In this document: positions 1 through 9,063 of the stretch, in pieces
How positions within the stretch are numbered: position 1 is the first letter of the stretch
Layout: every line of letters starts with the position of its first letter
NCBI GenBank assembly: GCA_001896555.1
Contig: MPOS01000014.1
Coordinates: forward strand, 1-64,000
DNA length: 64,000 nt
Source: Candidatus Phosphitivorax anaerolimi
GTDB lineage: Bacteria > Desulfobacterota > Desulfomonilia > UBA1062
Direction: 5' to 3'
Position numbers and translations under genes: made by a program
Notes under the pieces: model-generated
What the model was told of the DNA's origin: nothing
What the model saw: only the letters and a program-made list of their open reading frames with translations
The model's database searches: none

Positions 1-152
1 CCTCCTTCTGGGTTTTGGTGTTTCTTGCTAAAAACAACTCTACCCTCCAGGAGGATTTTCACAAACTTTTTCTTCTTATGCTATTTTGGACAAGTGTGAA
101 AAGGAGTATGTTTTTCCCCATCACCCATCTATGAGGAAAGGGGATGTGATAC

Positions 153-626
153 ATGGGCAGTAAAGACAAAGCGCTGAGATTGACCATCAAGGTCCTCCTT
201 GCAGGAGCATTCATAGGCATCCTGATCACCCTGATTTCCTTTGCGGGTTACCACGCTGCCGGGAGTTCCGTCTTCTGCACGTCCTGCCACAGTATGAAGG
301 AAGTGGGCGCCACGTGGAAGCAGTCCCAGCACAAACAGTTCGCATGCATCGAATGCCACCTCCCCGACAGCAACCTCGCCGTACAGCTCGCCTATAAAAC
401 AAAAGCCGGATTGAACGACCTCTACCATGAAACCCTGAGGGCATACCCCGCCACCATCATCATTTCGTCCGAAGCTAGGGCTATCACAGACGGCAACTGT
501 CTGCGGTGCCATTCTTCTACGGTGCAGAACACGTTCATGATAGAAGAGGGAGGAGATTGCCTCAAGTGTCATTACGGCCTTGTCCATGGCACGGAAAAGA
601 TTGCAGGAGGAATCAACGTTGAATAA
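153..626 (+). CDS. nrfH: Cytochrome c nitrite reductase small subunit NrfH (NapC/NirT family)
   Basis: This is a membrane-anchored tetrahaem cytochrome that passes electrons from menaquinol to the periplasmic nitrite reductase NrfA. The 157-residue protein has one N-terminal membrane segment (about residues 12-34) and four CxxCH haem-binding motifs, at residues 42-46, 65-69, 116-120 and 136-140. That layout and length match NrfH. A purine-rich GGGG stretch lies just upstream of the ATG. The stop codon overlaps the start of nrfA by eight bases, so the two are almost certainly translated together. NapC-type proteins of other pathways look alike, but the adjoining nrfA settles the role. Confidence 0.95.
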   Translation: MGSKDKALRLTIKVLLAGAFIGILITLISFAGYHAAGSSVFCTSCHSMKEVGATWKQSQHKQFACIECHLPDSNLAVQLAYKTKAGLNDLYHETLRAYPATIIISSEARAITDGNCLRCHSSTVQNTFMIEEGGDCLKCHYGLVHGTEKIAGGINVE

Positions 627-1902
627 CAAGAAAAAATTTTTGCTTGCAGGCCTGGGAGTGTGCGTTGTCATTCTGGCGGCCGTGATCGTCGTGCAGTCGT
701 TCGTCATCCAGCCCCCCGCCGCGATCGAGCTGGCGAAGCTGCCTGCAGGTGAATACGATCCGGCGGTCTGGGGCGGGTATTATCCTCTCGAATACGAAAG
801 CTATAGGAAGAATCTCGAGATGACCCCATCTCCCACGGGTTTCGGCGGCAGCGTAAATGAGCAGAAGTCCATCAAGGAACCCGAGATCCTCATGAACTTC
901 AAAGGGATGGCCTTCAGCAAGGACTATGCTGAAGACCGGGGCCATCCCTATTCCCTCGAAGATCTCATATCATCAAAGCGGGTCACGCCTGCGAGTGTCG
1001 GCGCATGCATGACATGCAAGACACCTTACGTCAAAGATGTCTTCAAGGAAAAAGGGTGGGACTATGCCAATTTGCCGCTGTCCGAGGTGGTCAAAGGTGC
1101 CGGGCATCCCGTCTCCTGCGCCAACTGCCATGACCCCGCCACCATGAAGCTCACCGTGGTCAATCCCGCCTTCATCGAGGCTATGCAGAGAAAGGGCATA
1201 GACGTGCACAAGGCTTCGCGCAAAGAGATGCGCAGCTATGTCTGCGGCCAGTGCCACTCGGAATACTATTTCGAGCCCAAGACCAATAGGGTCGTCTTCC
1301 CCTGGGACAAGGGCTACACCCCTGAGCAGATGTATGCCTACTATGAGGAAAAGCCCGCAGGCTTCGAGAAGGACTGGGAGCATCCTGATTCGCAGGCCAA
1401 GATGCTCAAGGCTCAGCACCCCGACTTCGAGACGTGGTCAGGGGGTGTCCACGGAAAATCCGGGGTGTCGTGCGCCGACTGCCATATGCCGTATCAGCGC
1501 CACAATGGGCAGAAGTACTCATCCCACCACGTAACCAGTCCCATGAAGAATATCGAGGGATCGTGCAAGACCTGCCACACCCAGAGTACCGACTGGCTGC
1601 TGGAGAGGGTCAAGACAGAGCAGAACAATGTTTTTGAGCTGCAACATACCGCCGGCCTGGCTGTTTCCCGGGCGCATGAGGTCATCGGCAAGGCGTCGGC
1701 AGTGGCCACAGCAGACAAGGCTGGGCTGGACAAGGCACGGGAGCTCGTGAGAAAGGCCCAGTGGTTCTGGGATATTGTGGCAGCGGAGAACGGCATGGGA
1801 TTTCACAATCCCGACCAGGTCATGAACACCCTCGGCCGCTCCATCGATATGGCTCACCAGTCCGTAGAAGCAGCCAACAAGGCGGCAGGCACCCACTATT
1901 AA
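619..1902 (+). CDS. nrfA: Ammonia-forming cytochrome c nitrite reductase catalytic subunit NrfA
   Basis: NrfA is the periplasmic pentahaem enzyme that reduces nitrite to ammonium with six electrons. With a TTG start at 619 the protein has 427 residues. I chose that start because a GGAGG ribosome site sits eight bases upstream and a membrane/signal segment (about residues 7-28) follows at once; the longer frame from 580 would run deep inside nrfH. The active-site haem motif CMTCK, with lysine replacing histidine, is at residues 130-134. Four ordinary motifs follow: CANCH 167, CGQCH 209, CADCH 285 and CKTCH 316. The conserved tyrosines after CGQCH (216-217) and histidines 267 and 278 fit the known active site. 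It forms an operon with nrfH. Confidence 0.96.
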   Translation: MNNKKKFLLAGLGVCVVILAAVIVVQSFVIQPPAAIELAKLPAGEYDPAVWGGYYPLEYESYRKNLEMTPSPTGFGGSVNEQKSIKEPEILMNFKGMAFSKDYAEDRGHPYSLEDLISSKRVTPASVGACMTCKTPYVKDVFKEKGWDYANLPLSEVVKGAGHPVSCANCHDPATMKLTVVNPAFIEAMQRKGIDVHKASRKEMRSYVCGQCHSEYYFEPKTNRVVFPWDKGYTPEQMYAYYEEKPAGFEKDWEHPDSQAKMLKAQHPDFETWSGGVHGKSGVSCADCHMPYQRHNGQKYSSHHVTSPMKNIEGSCKTCHTQSTDWLLERVKTEQNNVFELQHTAGLAVSRAHEVIGKASAVATADKAGLDKARELVRKAQWFWDIVAAENGMGFHNPDQVMNTLGRSIDMAHQSVEAANKAAGTHY

Positions 1903-2110
1903 ATTGTATTTTACGACCAGATCGGGCAGTATGGGGTTGCCGGTAAGCTGCCGGAGATAGACGGCAAAATCACGGCGATCATCGTCCCCAAGAAGACGAA
2001 AGAATATGCCGCGCCCAAGCTGGTGGAATAGATGGGCATGGACGGAATGGAAGTCGCCGATGCCGTCCTGCTGGATGCGCGTGTTCCGTTTGAAAACACC
2101 CTTGATCACA
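1903..2110 (+). pseudogene. Decayed acyl-CoA dehydrogenase fragment with an in-frame TAG
   Basis: Directly after the nrfA stop, and in the same frame, about 65 codons read like the middle of an acyl-CoA dehydrogenase. They include ITAIIVPKKT, then a TAG at 2029-2031, then GMDGMEVADAVLLDARVPFEN. This resembles the family pattern of a 'I-A-F-I-V-P' strand, a 'K-x-G-x-R/D-x' turn and a 'D-x-R-V-P-x-E-N' strand. There is no start codon, no N-terminal FAD-binding part and no C-terminal domain, so it cannot make a working enzyme. It sits just before an enoyl-CoA hydratase-family gene, a usual partner, which suggests a fatty or aromatic acyl-CoA gene pair of which only the second member survives. 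The match is by eye to a family pattern. Confidence 0.45.
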
Positions 2111-2120
2111 AGGAGGAGTT

Positions 2121-2897
2121 ATGGATCTGAAATATTTGCTGCTCTCGGTTGAAGACAAAGTGGCAATGGTGACCATTCACCGTCCGGACAAGGGGAATGC
2201 CCTCGCCCCCGAGGTGCTTGAGGAAATCGAGGCCCTCTTTACCGAAATCAGCACGCGCCAGGATGTCAACGTGGTCGTTCTCACAGGTGGCGAGAAATAC
2301 TTTTCAGCGGGATTTGACCTGACGATTATCCGTAAGCTGGAAAAGGTATCCAATGAAGATTACACCGCCCTGTTCCACAGGGCATACCGCGCAATCCTGT
2401 ACTGTGATCAGCCCGTTATCTGTGCGGTCGGCGGGCCGGCGATTGCCGGTGGTTTCGATCTGACCATGATGTGCGATATCCGTTACGCGTCGGAGCGGGC
2501 AAAGTTCGGGCAGCGCGAGATCGCTCTCTCACTGACCCCGATAATGGACCCTCTGTGGAGGATCATCGGTCTGGGGCGCGCCAAGGAAGTCGCTCTCACC
2601 GGCTGTATTTACGATGCCTATGAAGCGGAGAAGATGGGATATGTATCCAAGGTCTTCCCGGAAGGGAAATTGATCGAATCCGTGATGGCCATCGCCAAGG
2701 AGATGGCGACCTACGACAGGATGTGCCTGAAAGAGACCAAACAGCTCTCCAACCACGTCCTCGGCCAGGATCTCGACAGTGCGATGAGGGTGGAAGAGTG
2801 GCTCTTCAGGACTTACATCGGGTCCGAGGACAATCACCTGAGGATCGATGCCCTGCTTGAAAAACTGGCGGCTGCAAGAGCAAAGAAAAGCAAGTAA
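2121..2897 (+). CDS. Enoyl-CoA hydratase/isomerase (crotonase) family protein
   Basis: This 258-residue protein has the crotonase fold. The oxyanion-hole segments are SAGFDL at 62-67 and AIAGGFDL at 107-114. Glutamates at 133 (QREI) and 156 (AKEVALTG) line up with the two catalytic glutamates of enoyl-CoA hydratase, so hydratase chemistry is plausible. The usual glycine-rich PGAGGTQ loop after the first glutamate is replaced by a TPIMDPLW stretch, so the substrate may differ from simple enoyl-CoA. An AGGAGG site precedes the ATG. The gene follows a ruined acyl-CoA dehydrogenase fragment, which points to an acyl-CoA degradation setting. The exact substrate cannot be named. Confidence 0.85.
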   Translation: MDLKYLLLSVEDKVAMVTIHRPDKGNALAPEVLEEIEALFTEISTRQDVNVVVLTGGEKYFSAGFDLTIIRKLEKVSNEDYTALFHRAYRAILYCDQPVICAVGGPAIAGGFDLTMMCDIRYASERAKFGQREIALSLTPIMDPLWRIIGLGRAKEVALTGCIYDAYEAEKMGYVSKVFPEGKLIESVMAIAKEMATYDRMCLKETKQLSNHVLGQDLDSAMRVEEWLFRTYIGSEDNHLRIDALLEKLAAARAKKSK

Positions 2898-3059
2898 CCA
2901 AGGCCGGGGCCAGGCGCTCATTGCCCAAGAGAATCTTGCCTCATCAAATCGAAGAGAAGTCTTGTGAAAAGATATAATATCAGATAGGATCGAATCAGTT
3001 TTGGACAAAGGTTTTTGGCTGGTATTCTCAAACGGCAAATAGACAGACACGATTGACAG

Positions 3060-3079
3060 ATGACAATCTTTATTGTCAT
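3060..3079. promoter_or_regulatory. Perfect inverted repeat upstream of ssb, candidate operator
   Basis: Two perfect 8-base arms, ATGACAAT and ATTGTCAT, flank a 4-base CTTT spacer about 40 bases before the ssb start. A TTGACA hexamer at 3053-3058 abuts the left arm. Position and symmetry suggest a regulator site in the ssb promoter. It does not look like an E. coli-type LexA box. The binding protein is unknown. Confidence 0.4.
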
Positions 3080-3120
3080 GTGGCAAACTCAATTGGAGAG
3101 TAACACTGGAGGAATAGCAT

Positions 3121-3555
3121 ATGTCAGGTTCGTTGAATAAGGTTATGCTGATCGGCCATCTCGGCAAAGACCCGGAGATGAGATTCACTCCCAGCGGGAA
3201 GGCGGTAACGAATTTCACCATGGCAACCAACGAGGTATGGCTGGATCAGAACGGCGAGAAACAGGAGCGCACCGAATGGCACCGGGTCGTCACCTGGGGC
3301 AAGCTGGCCGAGAACTGCGCCAAGCTGCTCGCCAAGGGCAAGCAGGTCTACATCGAAGGCCGCCTGCAGACCCGCCAGTGGGATGACAAAGACGGGAACA
3401 AACGCTACACCACCGAGATCGTGGCAAACCAGATGCAGCTTCTCTCTTCGATGGATTCCCAGGGCTCGCGCGCAGGCATTGCATCCGAAGATCCAGGCTA
3501 CGGAGTGTCAGACAATATTCCGAGCTCGCCCGAATTCGACGACATACCCTTCTAG
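3121..3555 (+). CDS. ssb: Single-stranded DNA-binding protein
   Basis: SSB coats single-stranded DNA in replication, recombination and repair, and recruits partner proteins through its C-terminal tip. The 144-residue protein begins with the family's typical N-terminal strand ([17 protein letters not shown]) and keeps the OB-fold core through about residue 110, including [13 protein letters not shown] and [14 protein letters not shown] short acidic linker ends in DDIPF, the conserved partner-docking tip. A GGAGG site lies eight bases before the ATG. It stands alone between its own leader and a strong terminator, so it appears to be a single-gene transcript. Confidence 0.97.
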   Translation: MSGSLNKVMLIGHLGKDPEMRFTPSGKAVTNFTMATNEVWLDQNGEKQERTEWHRVVTWGKLAENCAKLLAKGKQVYIEGRLQTRQWDDKDGNKRYTTEIVANQMQLLSSMDSQGSRAGIASEDPGYGVSDNIPSSPEFDDIPF

Positions 3556-3606
3556 CGGGTAAAAGACCAGAGGGCTGTCCCTCTGGCGCATGATCGGTCG
3601 CAAGAA

Positions 3607-3643
3607 GCTGTCACTCCTGCACACGCAGGGGTGACGGCTTTTT
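3607..3643 (+). terminator. Rho-independent terminator after ssb
   Basis: A 14-base-pair stem (arms 3607-3620 and 3625-3638, with two G-T pairs) closes a 4-base ACAC loop. It is followed directly by a run of five T at 3639-3643 and more T after one C. It lies about 50 bases past the ssb stop. Confidence 0.9.
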
Positions 3644-3730
3644 CTTTTCGCTATCCCGGAAGTCCCTGAAAATGTTCAAGGATCGGCCCCAGACAGCGGG
3701 TGTGCCCGCGCCGGGGTATGCGCGCTGCGG

Positions 3731-4906
3731 CTATGACCGGCTCTCCCTGACGGCCTTGACCGCCTTCTCCAGGCCCGGAGCGCATCCTTGTATGGTCTCC
3801 ATGCTCACGCAATAGGCAAACCGCACATAGCCCGGATAGCCGAAGCCCCTTCCCGGGACGGCCAGGATTTTTTCCTTTGCCAGCTCCGCACAGAAGGCCA
3901 CGTCGTCTTCCATGGGCGACTTCACAAAGAGATAGAACGCTCCCTCAGGGGGAACATAGGTGAGCCCCGCCTTGTCCATGATCTGCAAGAGCAGGTCGCG
4001 GCGCTTGCGGTAGGGTTCGATGGAAACACACTCGCCTCCGCACAGACAGGAGGCATAGACCTTCTGCATGAGGGATGGGGCGTTGACGAACCCCAGAATC
4101 CGGGTGGCCAGGCCCAGAGCGCCCATGAACCGCTGCTTGTCAGGCACACCGCTTCCCGCGGCGATGTAGCCGATCCGCTGGCCCGGAAGCGAGAGCTCCT
4201 TGGATGCAGAGGTCACCACCACCGAGTTGGGGATGAGCCTGAGCACAGAGGGCACTTCTCTGTCGTCGTACACGATCTTCCGGTATGGTTCGTCCGAGAT
4301 CACAAGGACCTCTGGGTGGTCTTTGAGGACCTCGACCAGGCCCGTGAACACCTCTTCCGGGTAGACCCTGCCGGTGGGGTTGTTGGGCGAGTTGAGGATG
4401 ATGGCGCGTGTCTTTGGGCTCAGTGCCTTGCGGATGTTCTCCATGCTGGGTAAAAAGTCGGGCCCGCACGGCACCTCGACCAGGACGCCGCTGTGGTTTT
4501 CCGCATAGAACCCATATTCCACGAAGTACGGCGCAATGACCATGATCTCGTCGCCTGGGTTGGTGATCGCCTTGAGCACCACGTTGAGCCCGCCCCCTGC
4601 TCCGCAGGACATGACGATGTCGTTTGCCGTAAGCGGAGTCTGGTAGAGGCTGGACGCATATTCTGCCAAGGCTTCTCTGACGTCGGCGAAGCCGGCGTTG
4701 GGCATATAGCCGTGATCCATGCTCATGATGAGCTCGGCGGCCTTTTCCAGAACACTCCTCGGAGGGGGGACGTCCGGATTCCCCAGGCTGAAGTCAAAGA
4801 CGTTCGCGGCGCCGTGGATGGATTTCAGCCGGGCGCCTTCCTCGAACATCTTCCGGATCCACGAGCTGCGCTCCATATAACCCCGCATCTTCTCGGATAC
4901 AGACAT
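3731..4906 (-). CDS. PLP-dependent aminotransferase, class I/II
   Basis: A fold-type I aminotransferase of the aspartate aminotransferase family, transferring an amino group between an amino acid and a 2-oxo acid. NSPNNPTGRVY is the substrate and cofactor loop. SASKELSLPGQRIGY carries the lysine that binds pyridoxal phosphate, and the C-terminal GYVRFAYC segment holds the arginine that binds the carboxylate. I place the start at the second ATG (4906) because a GGAGG lies just before it, within the first four codons of the longer frame that begins at 4918. About 391 residues is normal for the family. It is monocistronic on the minus strand and faces ssb. The amino acid handled cannot be told from sequence. 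Confidence 0.88.
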   Translation of the reverse strand: MSVSEKMRGYMERSSWIRKMFEEGARLKSIHGAANVFDFSLGNPDVPPPRSVLEKAAELIMSMDHGYMPNAGFADVREALAEYASSLYQTPLTANDIVMSCGAGGGLNVVLKAITNPGDEIMVIAPYFVEYGFYAENHSGVLVEVPCGPDFLPSMENIRKALSPKTRAIILNSPNNPTGRVYPEEVFTGLVEVLKDHPEVLVISDEPYRKIVYDDREVPSVLRLIPNSVVVTSASKELSLPGQRIGYIAAGSGVPDKQRFMGALGLATRILGFVNAPSLMQKVYASCLCGGECVSIEPYRKRRDLLLQIMDKAGLTYVPPEGAFYLFVKSPMEDDVAFCAELAKEKILAVPGRGFGYPGYVRFAYCVSMETIQGCAPGLEKAVKAVRESRS

Positions 4907-5321
4907 GCTTGCCTCCATGAAAGATTCGGCTGAGTATATCAGCGGCAGTGGTTGTTGTACAGCTGATTACCACCCGAGCGAAGAGGATGTCGAGTGCCTT
5001 CAGCCGCTTTAGTGGAAAATAGGTTTTTCATTTTCCGGTGCGCTTGTGCCGAAGAGGAGTGATGAACACCGGACAGTGCCGCGATATAAAGCTTTTTGAC
5101 CTATGCCGGCACGCTCAAGGGAAGCGCCCTGTCCGGCAGCCGCACCTCGGCGCAGGGCGCATAGCTTTCCCGGAAAAAACAAGGAAAGCCTGTTGAGGGA
5201 AAAGTCTGATCGATGATATGGGTCAAGAGGGAAATATCCGGGCAGGGGTTGGCCGGGAGAGACGGATACGGGCATTCTGGCGCCCGGCTGCCGGCCGGAG
5301 CATGCTGGAGGTTATAGGGTC
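4907..5321. other. Intergenic region between divergent genes
   Basis: About 415 bases separate the divergently read aminotransferase and membrane-protein genes, so both promoters should lie here. A 7-base-pair hairpin at 5014-5036 was seen but has no terminator tail. A reading frame at 5009-5275 on the minus strand has no ribosome site or recognisable protein features. I see no RNA gene or riboswitch. Confidence 0.5.
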
Positions 5322-7187
5322 ATGACGATACCGAAGAAACAGTATCTTGGGCTGGCACTGCTCATGGTCGTGCTTGTCCTGGGTCTCTATCACAATATCC
5401 TGGACAACGAGGCCACCAACTGGGACGATCCCGCAATCTTCAACCGGACAGCCCTGCATGAGATCACTGCCGAGAACGTGGGCAAGATTCTCACGGTTTC
5501 CAAGCTCTCCACCTTCCAGCCCGTGAGAGACCTCTCCTACATGGTGGATTTCGCACTCTGGGGCCCCGCGCAGGAGGACGTGGTGTTCGGCATGCACCTG
5601 ACCAGCATCGTGCTCTATGCCCTCATGATCCTTGCCTGCTGGCTCTTTCTCCTGGAGCTCTTCCGGGTCTTCACTGACGACGACAAGCTGGTCTTCACCT
5701 GGGCGTCCCTGTCGAGCATTATCTTCGCCGTCCATCCGGTGCACGTGGAGAGCGTGGCCTGGCTGTTCGCCCGCAAGGAACCGCTCATGGGCATCTTCAC
5801 GTTCCTGTGCCTCTGGGCGTTCATCCGGGGCCGGACCGGAAGGTGGGGCTATTATGCAGCGAGCGTGGCCTTCATGATGCTCGCGGTCCTCTCCAAGCCC
5901 ATTGCGCTCATGATCCCGGCTGTCGTGATTGCCCTGGATATTGTCATCCATCTGCGCCGGCCACATCCCTCGTTCTGGAAGACCAGGGCCTTTGTCTACC
6001 TGCCCATGCTCCTCATCGCCGTTGGCATGGGCGTGTGGCTGGTGCTCATGATGTATGCGGCAGGCGGGGTCAAGCCCTATCACGGCGGGGGCTTTTTCAC
6101 CAATCTCCTGGCGGTCTCGCAGATATTCACGAGCTATCTCTCGCTCATCGCCCTGACGATCAACTATGCCGCAGACTATGCCATCGAGCTCTATGCCGAT
6201 CCCGGGGCCTGGCAGGCGTGGGCATACGTCGGGGTCAACCTCGTGCTGGTTTCGAGCGCGGTGTTTGCGCTGGTGAAACGGCGCTATCTCTATGCGTTCT
6301 TTATTGCCTGGTACTATGTTTTCCTCATTCCGGTGGCACACATCTTTCCCATCTCCCAGATCATGGCCGACCGGTATGCGCTGCTGCCCTCGCTTTCCTG
6401 GTGCGTGCTCCTGGGATACGGCCTCTCCCGTCTCTGGCATCTGCGGCTCAATTCGGGGCGGTTTTCACCGGAGTTTCCCCTGCTCATTTCCGTAGCCCTG
6501 CTCGGCGTGATCGTGCTCGCCTATTCCTACATGACCTTCCGGCAGAACGACATCTGGCAGAATTCCCAGACCCTCTGGGAGGACACCCTGGCCAAATATC
6601 CGAACTCCTCGCCTGCAAACGTGAACCTGGCCGCCATCTATCTCGTGCAGCTGCGGTTTCCCGAGGTGCAGGATCTCTGCATCACCGCCATCAAGGCCAA
6701 GCCCTACGACTATCTGGCCATCAGCAACCTGGCTCTGGCTCAGATGATGATGGGCCAGTACGACCATGCGATCAACAACTACCGGCAGGCCCTGAAGCTG
6801 AAATCCGACCTGCCCAAGGCCAAGAAAGGGCTTGCCTTCTCCTACTGGTATGCCGGGGATTACGAAAACGCCTACCAGGCCTTTGCCGAGCTGTTTGCCG
6901 AAGGAAACGTGGGCGGGAACGATGCAGTGGCCCAGTATTACCACCGGATCGGCTTCTCGGCATGGAAGGTGGGCAGGCAGGAAGAGGCGCTGAGATATCT
7001 GGCTTCCAGTGAAAAACATGCAGGGACCAACCCCTATTTCCTCAAAGATATTGCCATGGCGTATACCAGCATGGGTGAGCTTGGCCGGGCCAAGGCCGCC
7101 TTCGAACGGCTCTATCCCCTGATTGAAGACGAAGAGCAACGGCACCACCTCGACCGGATCCTGAATGCCCTGGAAAAGATGAACTGA
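5322..7187 (+). CDS. Multi-membrane glycosyltransferase-like protein with C-terminal TPR repeats (TMTC-like)
   Basis: The 621-residue protein has about ten hydrophobic segments in residues 8-410, then a soluble tail of tetratricopeptide repeats (about 425-610). An early loop with NWDDP, the HPVHVESVAW and ARKE motifs around residues 143-158, and LSKPIALMIPAV near 195 are hallmarks of the bacterial relatives of the eukaryotic TMTC O-mannosyltransferases. The acidic pair in NWDDP is the likely catalytic/metal site of this GT-C fold. By family it would move a sugar from a lipid-linked donor onto a protein or other acceptor at the outer face of the inner membrane. Acceptor and sugar are unknown. 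It converges with a second GT-C-like gene downstream. Confidence 0.75.
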   Translation: MTIPKKQYLGLALLMVVLVLGLYHNILDNEATNWDDPAIFNRTALHEITAENVGKILTVSKLSTFQPVRDLSYMVDFALWGPAQEDVVFGMHLTSIVLYALMILACWLFLLELFRVFTDDDKLVFTWASLSSIIFAVHPVHVESVAWLFARKEPLMGIFTFLCLWAFIRGRTGRWGYYAASVAFMMLAVLSKPIALMIPAVVIALDIVIHLRRPHPSFWKTRAFVYLPMLLIAVGMGVWLVLMMYAAGGVKPYHGGGFFTNLLAVSQIFTSYLSLIALTINYAADYAIELYADPGAWQAWAYVGVNLVLVSSAVFALVKRRYLYAFFIAWYYVFLIPVAHIFPISQIMADRYALLPSLSWCVLLGYGLSRLWHLRLNSGRFSPEFPLLISVALLGVIVLAYSYMTFRQNDIWQNSQTLWEDTLAKYPNSSPANVNLAAIYLVQLRFPEVQDLCITAIKAKPYDYLAISNLALAQMMMGQYDHAINNYRQALKLKSDLPKAKKGLAFSYWYAGDYENAYQAFAELFAEGNVGGNDAVAQYYHRIGFSAWKVGRQEEALRYLASSEKHAGTNPYFLKDIAMAYTSMGELGRAKAAFERLYPLIEDEEQRHHLDRILNALEKMN

Positions 7188-7326
7188 GCATCTCGAAGAG
7201 TAGAGTTGGGGTCATATGGGGTCAGAATCCCATAGCTATGGTGACGTCACACAAAGGTGCGTCAAGAGAAGGAAGCAGGCCGGCGGATCACAGCTGCGGG
7301 ATTGAGAAGCTGATGAAGACAGCCCC

Positions 7327-8925
7327 CTACTCGCGGAAAAAGGGCGAGATCCTCACAAGCGCATAGGTTTCGCGCCGGTCGTACATGCTGACAACCTCTG
7401 CATCCATCCGGCGGGAAAGCAGGTCGACCGCCTCGTCCAGATCATCGGTCCGAAGCGCGAGATATGCGATCTGTCCGACCGGCACCACCTCTTCGCTCAC
7501 CACGATGGGGCGTGCTCCGGCATTTCCCAGGTATCCCCTCATGACCAGATCGTTGCGGTAGACCAGAAGCGGCGAGAAACCGCTTATCTGCCGGGCATAA
7601 TCCATCGGCCCCGCAGACCTTGCCGGGAGCATGACGAGCGCGGCATACCAGCTCAGGCAAAATACCAGGACCATGCACAGACCAACGACCGCGGGGGCCT
7701 GACGTTTCCTGGCGAACCACCAGAACAGGGCCGCAGCGGCCAGGAGAGCGATCAGGGCCAGGCCCTGGGTGAGGCTCAGGGACAGGTCTCGTATGGATTC
7801 CACCGAGAGCTGGAGGAATGCCCAAGCCACCAGGATCGCGCCCGTGGCCGCAAGCGCGGCAGTCCGCACGATCTGCAATCTTTGGGGGACCAGGAAACCT
7901 CCTGCTGCCCAGTATCCGATGAGAATACCGGCAAAGGGAACGCCCAGAAGCGCATAGCCTTCCTGGAGGTTCGGTGAGAAGAGAACGGCCGCAAGCCCCA
8001 TGCCGAAACCGGTTTTCGGGGCCAGAAGGGCCCGCCAGGCGCCGGGGCCCTGCGGCCTCCCGCTGTATGCCCACGCCGGGATAACCAGCAGGAGCCAGGG
8101 CATAAGGTATTTTATCCAGATCCACAGCCGCTCGAATACGCCGTGCTCGGTATCGAAGGAGAAGACCCCTGCAGCATACGACCACCCGGATGCGATGGTG
8201 TAGGCCGCGAGCACGGCCATGATCATGACCGCGATGAGCAGGATTCCGTAAGGGGCGAGGATGGAGAGAATCCTCTTTGGCGAGAGATCGAAGAGGATGA
8301 GCAGGATGACGCCGAAGATGAAGAACCCTAAGGGGATCCAGCCGCCCAGGACAGTTGCCAGGCCCGCGAGAAAATAGGAGGGCAGATACCACCGGGCGCC
8401 CTGACCCTTGAGGTACACCTGCGCAAAGAGCAGGAACGAGATCGCGGCCAGGACCGCGGGCACCGCGGTGAGGTTGAGTGTGGCATGGCTTGCGATAAAC
8501 CCCCACGAGGTCATGGTGATCAATGCAGAGAAGACCCCTGATCGCACGTTCCACTGGGAGGTGCTGAAGGAGAACACGGCCAGGGCCGCCAGGCAGCCGA
8601 ACAGGATGTTCACCAGGCGCAGCGCGGCAATGTCGGCCACGGGCAGCAGGGAAAAGAGTACTGGCATCAGCGGGTTCGGCCCGTGGAGCGGGATCCCGTT
8701 GAGGGTGGGCACCAGCCGGAAATTCTGGTGGAGCTCACTGATTGACTGGATAACCCATGCCTCGCCTGCAAGCGGTATATCGAGGGCAAGGAAGGGAACG
8801 AGCAGTGCAAGGCAGGAGAAGAAGACCCCCAAGAGAATCAGCAATGAGCGGAAAAAACCCACCGTTAAAAACCTCCTCCAGTCATTATGAGGCTTTACCC
8901 GAGGACAATCCGGCATGTCAAGCAT
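7327..8925 (-). CDS. Membrane glycosyltransferase-like protein (GT39/ArnT-like)
   Basis: This integral membrane protein of about 532 residues has roughly 11-12 hydrophobic segments and a small soluble C-terminal domain (about the last 90 residues). Near the N-terminus, GEAW followed some 15 residues later by LVPTLNGIPLHGPNPL follows the pattern of ArnT/PMT-type glycosyltransferases, where an acidic residue and a 'P-T-x-N-G' loop shape the donor site. I use the ATG at 8925, preceded by AGAGGA; the frame also opens farther upstream at a TTG (9000) that lacks a ribosome site. By fold it would use polyprenyl-phosphate sugars. Its substrate is unknown. It faces the TMTC-like gene, with a short convergent gap. 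Confidence 0.65.
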   Translation of the reverse strand: MLDMPDCPRVKPHNDWRRFLTVGFFRSLLILLGVFFSCLALLVPFLALDIPLAGEAWVIQSISELHQNFRLVPTLNGIPLHGPNPLMPVLFSLLPVADIAALRLVNILFGCLAALAVFSFSTSQWNVRSGVFSALITMTSWGFIASHATLNLTAVPAVLAAISFLLFAQVYLKGQGARWYLPSYFLAGLATVLGGWIPLGFFIFGVILLILFDLSPKRILSILAPYGILLIAVMIMAVLAAYTIASGWSYAAGVFSFDTEHGVFERLWIWIKYLMPWLLLVIPAWAYSGRPQGPGAWRALLAPKTGFGMGLAAVLFSPNLQEGYALLGVPFAGILIGYWAAGGFLVPQRLQIVRTAALAATGAILVAWAFLQLSVESIRDLSLSLTQGLALIALLAAAALFWWFARKRQAPAVVGLCMVLVFCLSWYAALVMLPARSAGPMDYARQISGFSPLLVYRNDLVMRGYLGNAGARPIVVSEEVVPVGQIAYLALRTDDLDEAVDLLSRRMDAEVVSMYDRRETYALVRISPFFRE

Positions 8926-9063
8926 GGAATCCTCTGATAAGGGGCTGGAGCAGGGCGACCGGCGGGGCCGGCTTTGCTGGCGCTCTTCCGTATCGACCAA
9001 ACAGTTGACATTGCCGAGTGCTCCCCTTAGTATTGCCGCAAAGACCCACGATTGGAGAGGTGA

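Noticed and set aside
2029-2031. In-frame TAG as a possible pyrrolysine codon
   Set aside because: The fragment has no start, no cofactor domain and no C-terminus, so decay explains it; no pyrrolysine genes are seen.
5014-5036. Hairpin between the aminotransferase and the TMTC-like gene
   Set aside because: Only seven base pairs, AT-rich, no T-run and no gene ending beside it.
7230-7250. Short palindromes CCATAGCTATGG and GTGACGTCAC between convergent genes
   Set aside because: Too short to form a terminator, and not matched to the other repeat families beyond a GGGGTCA core.
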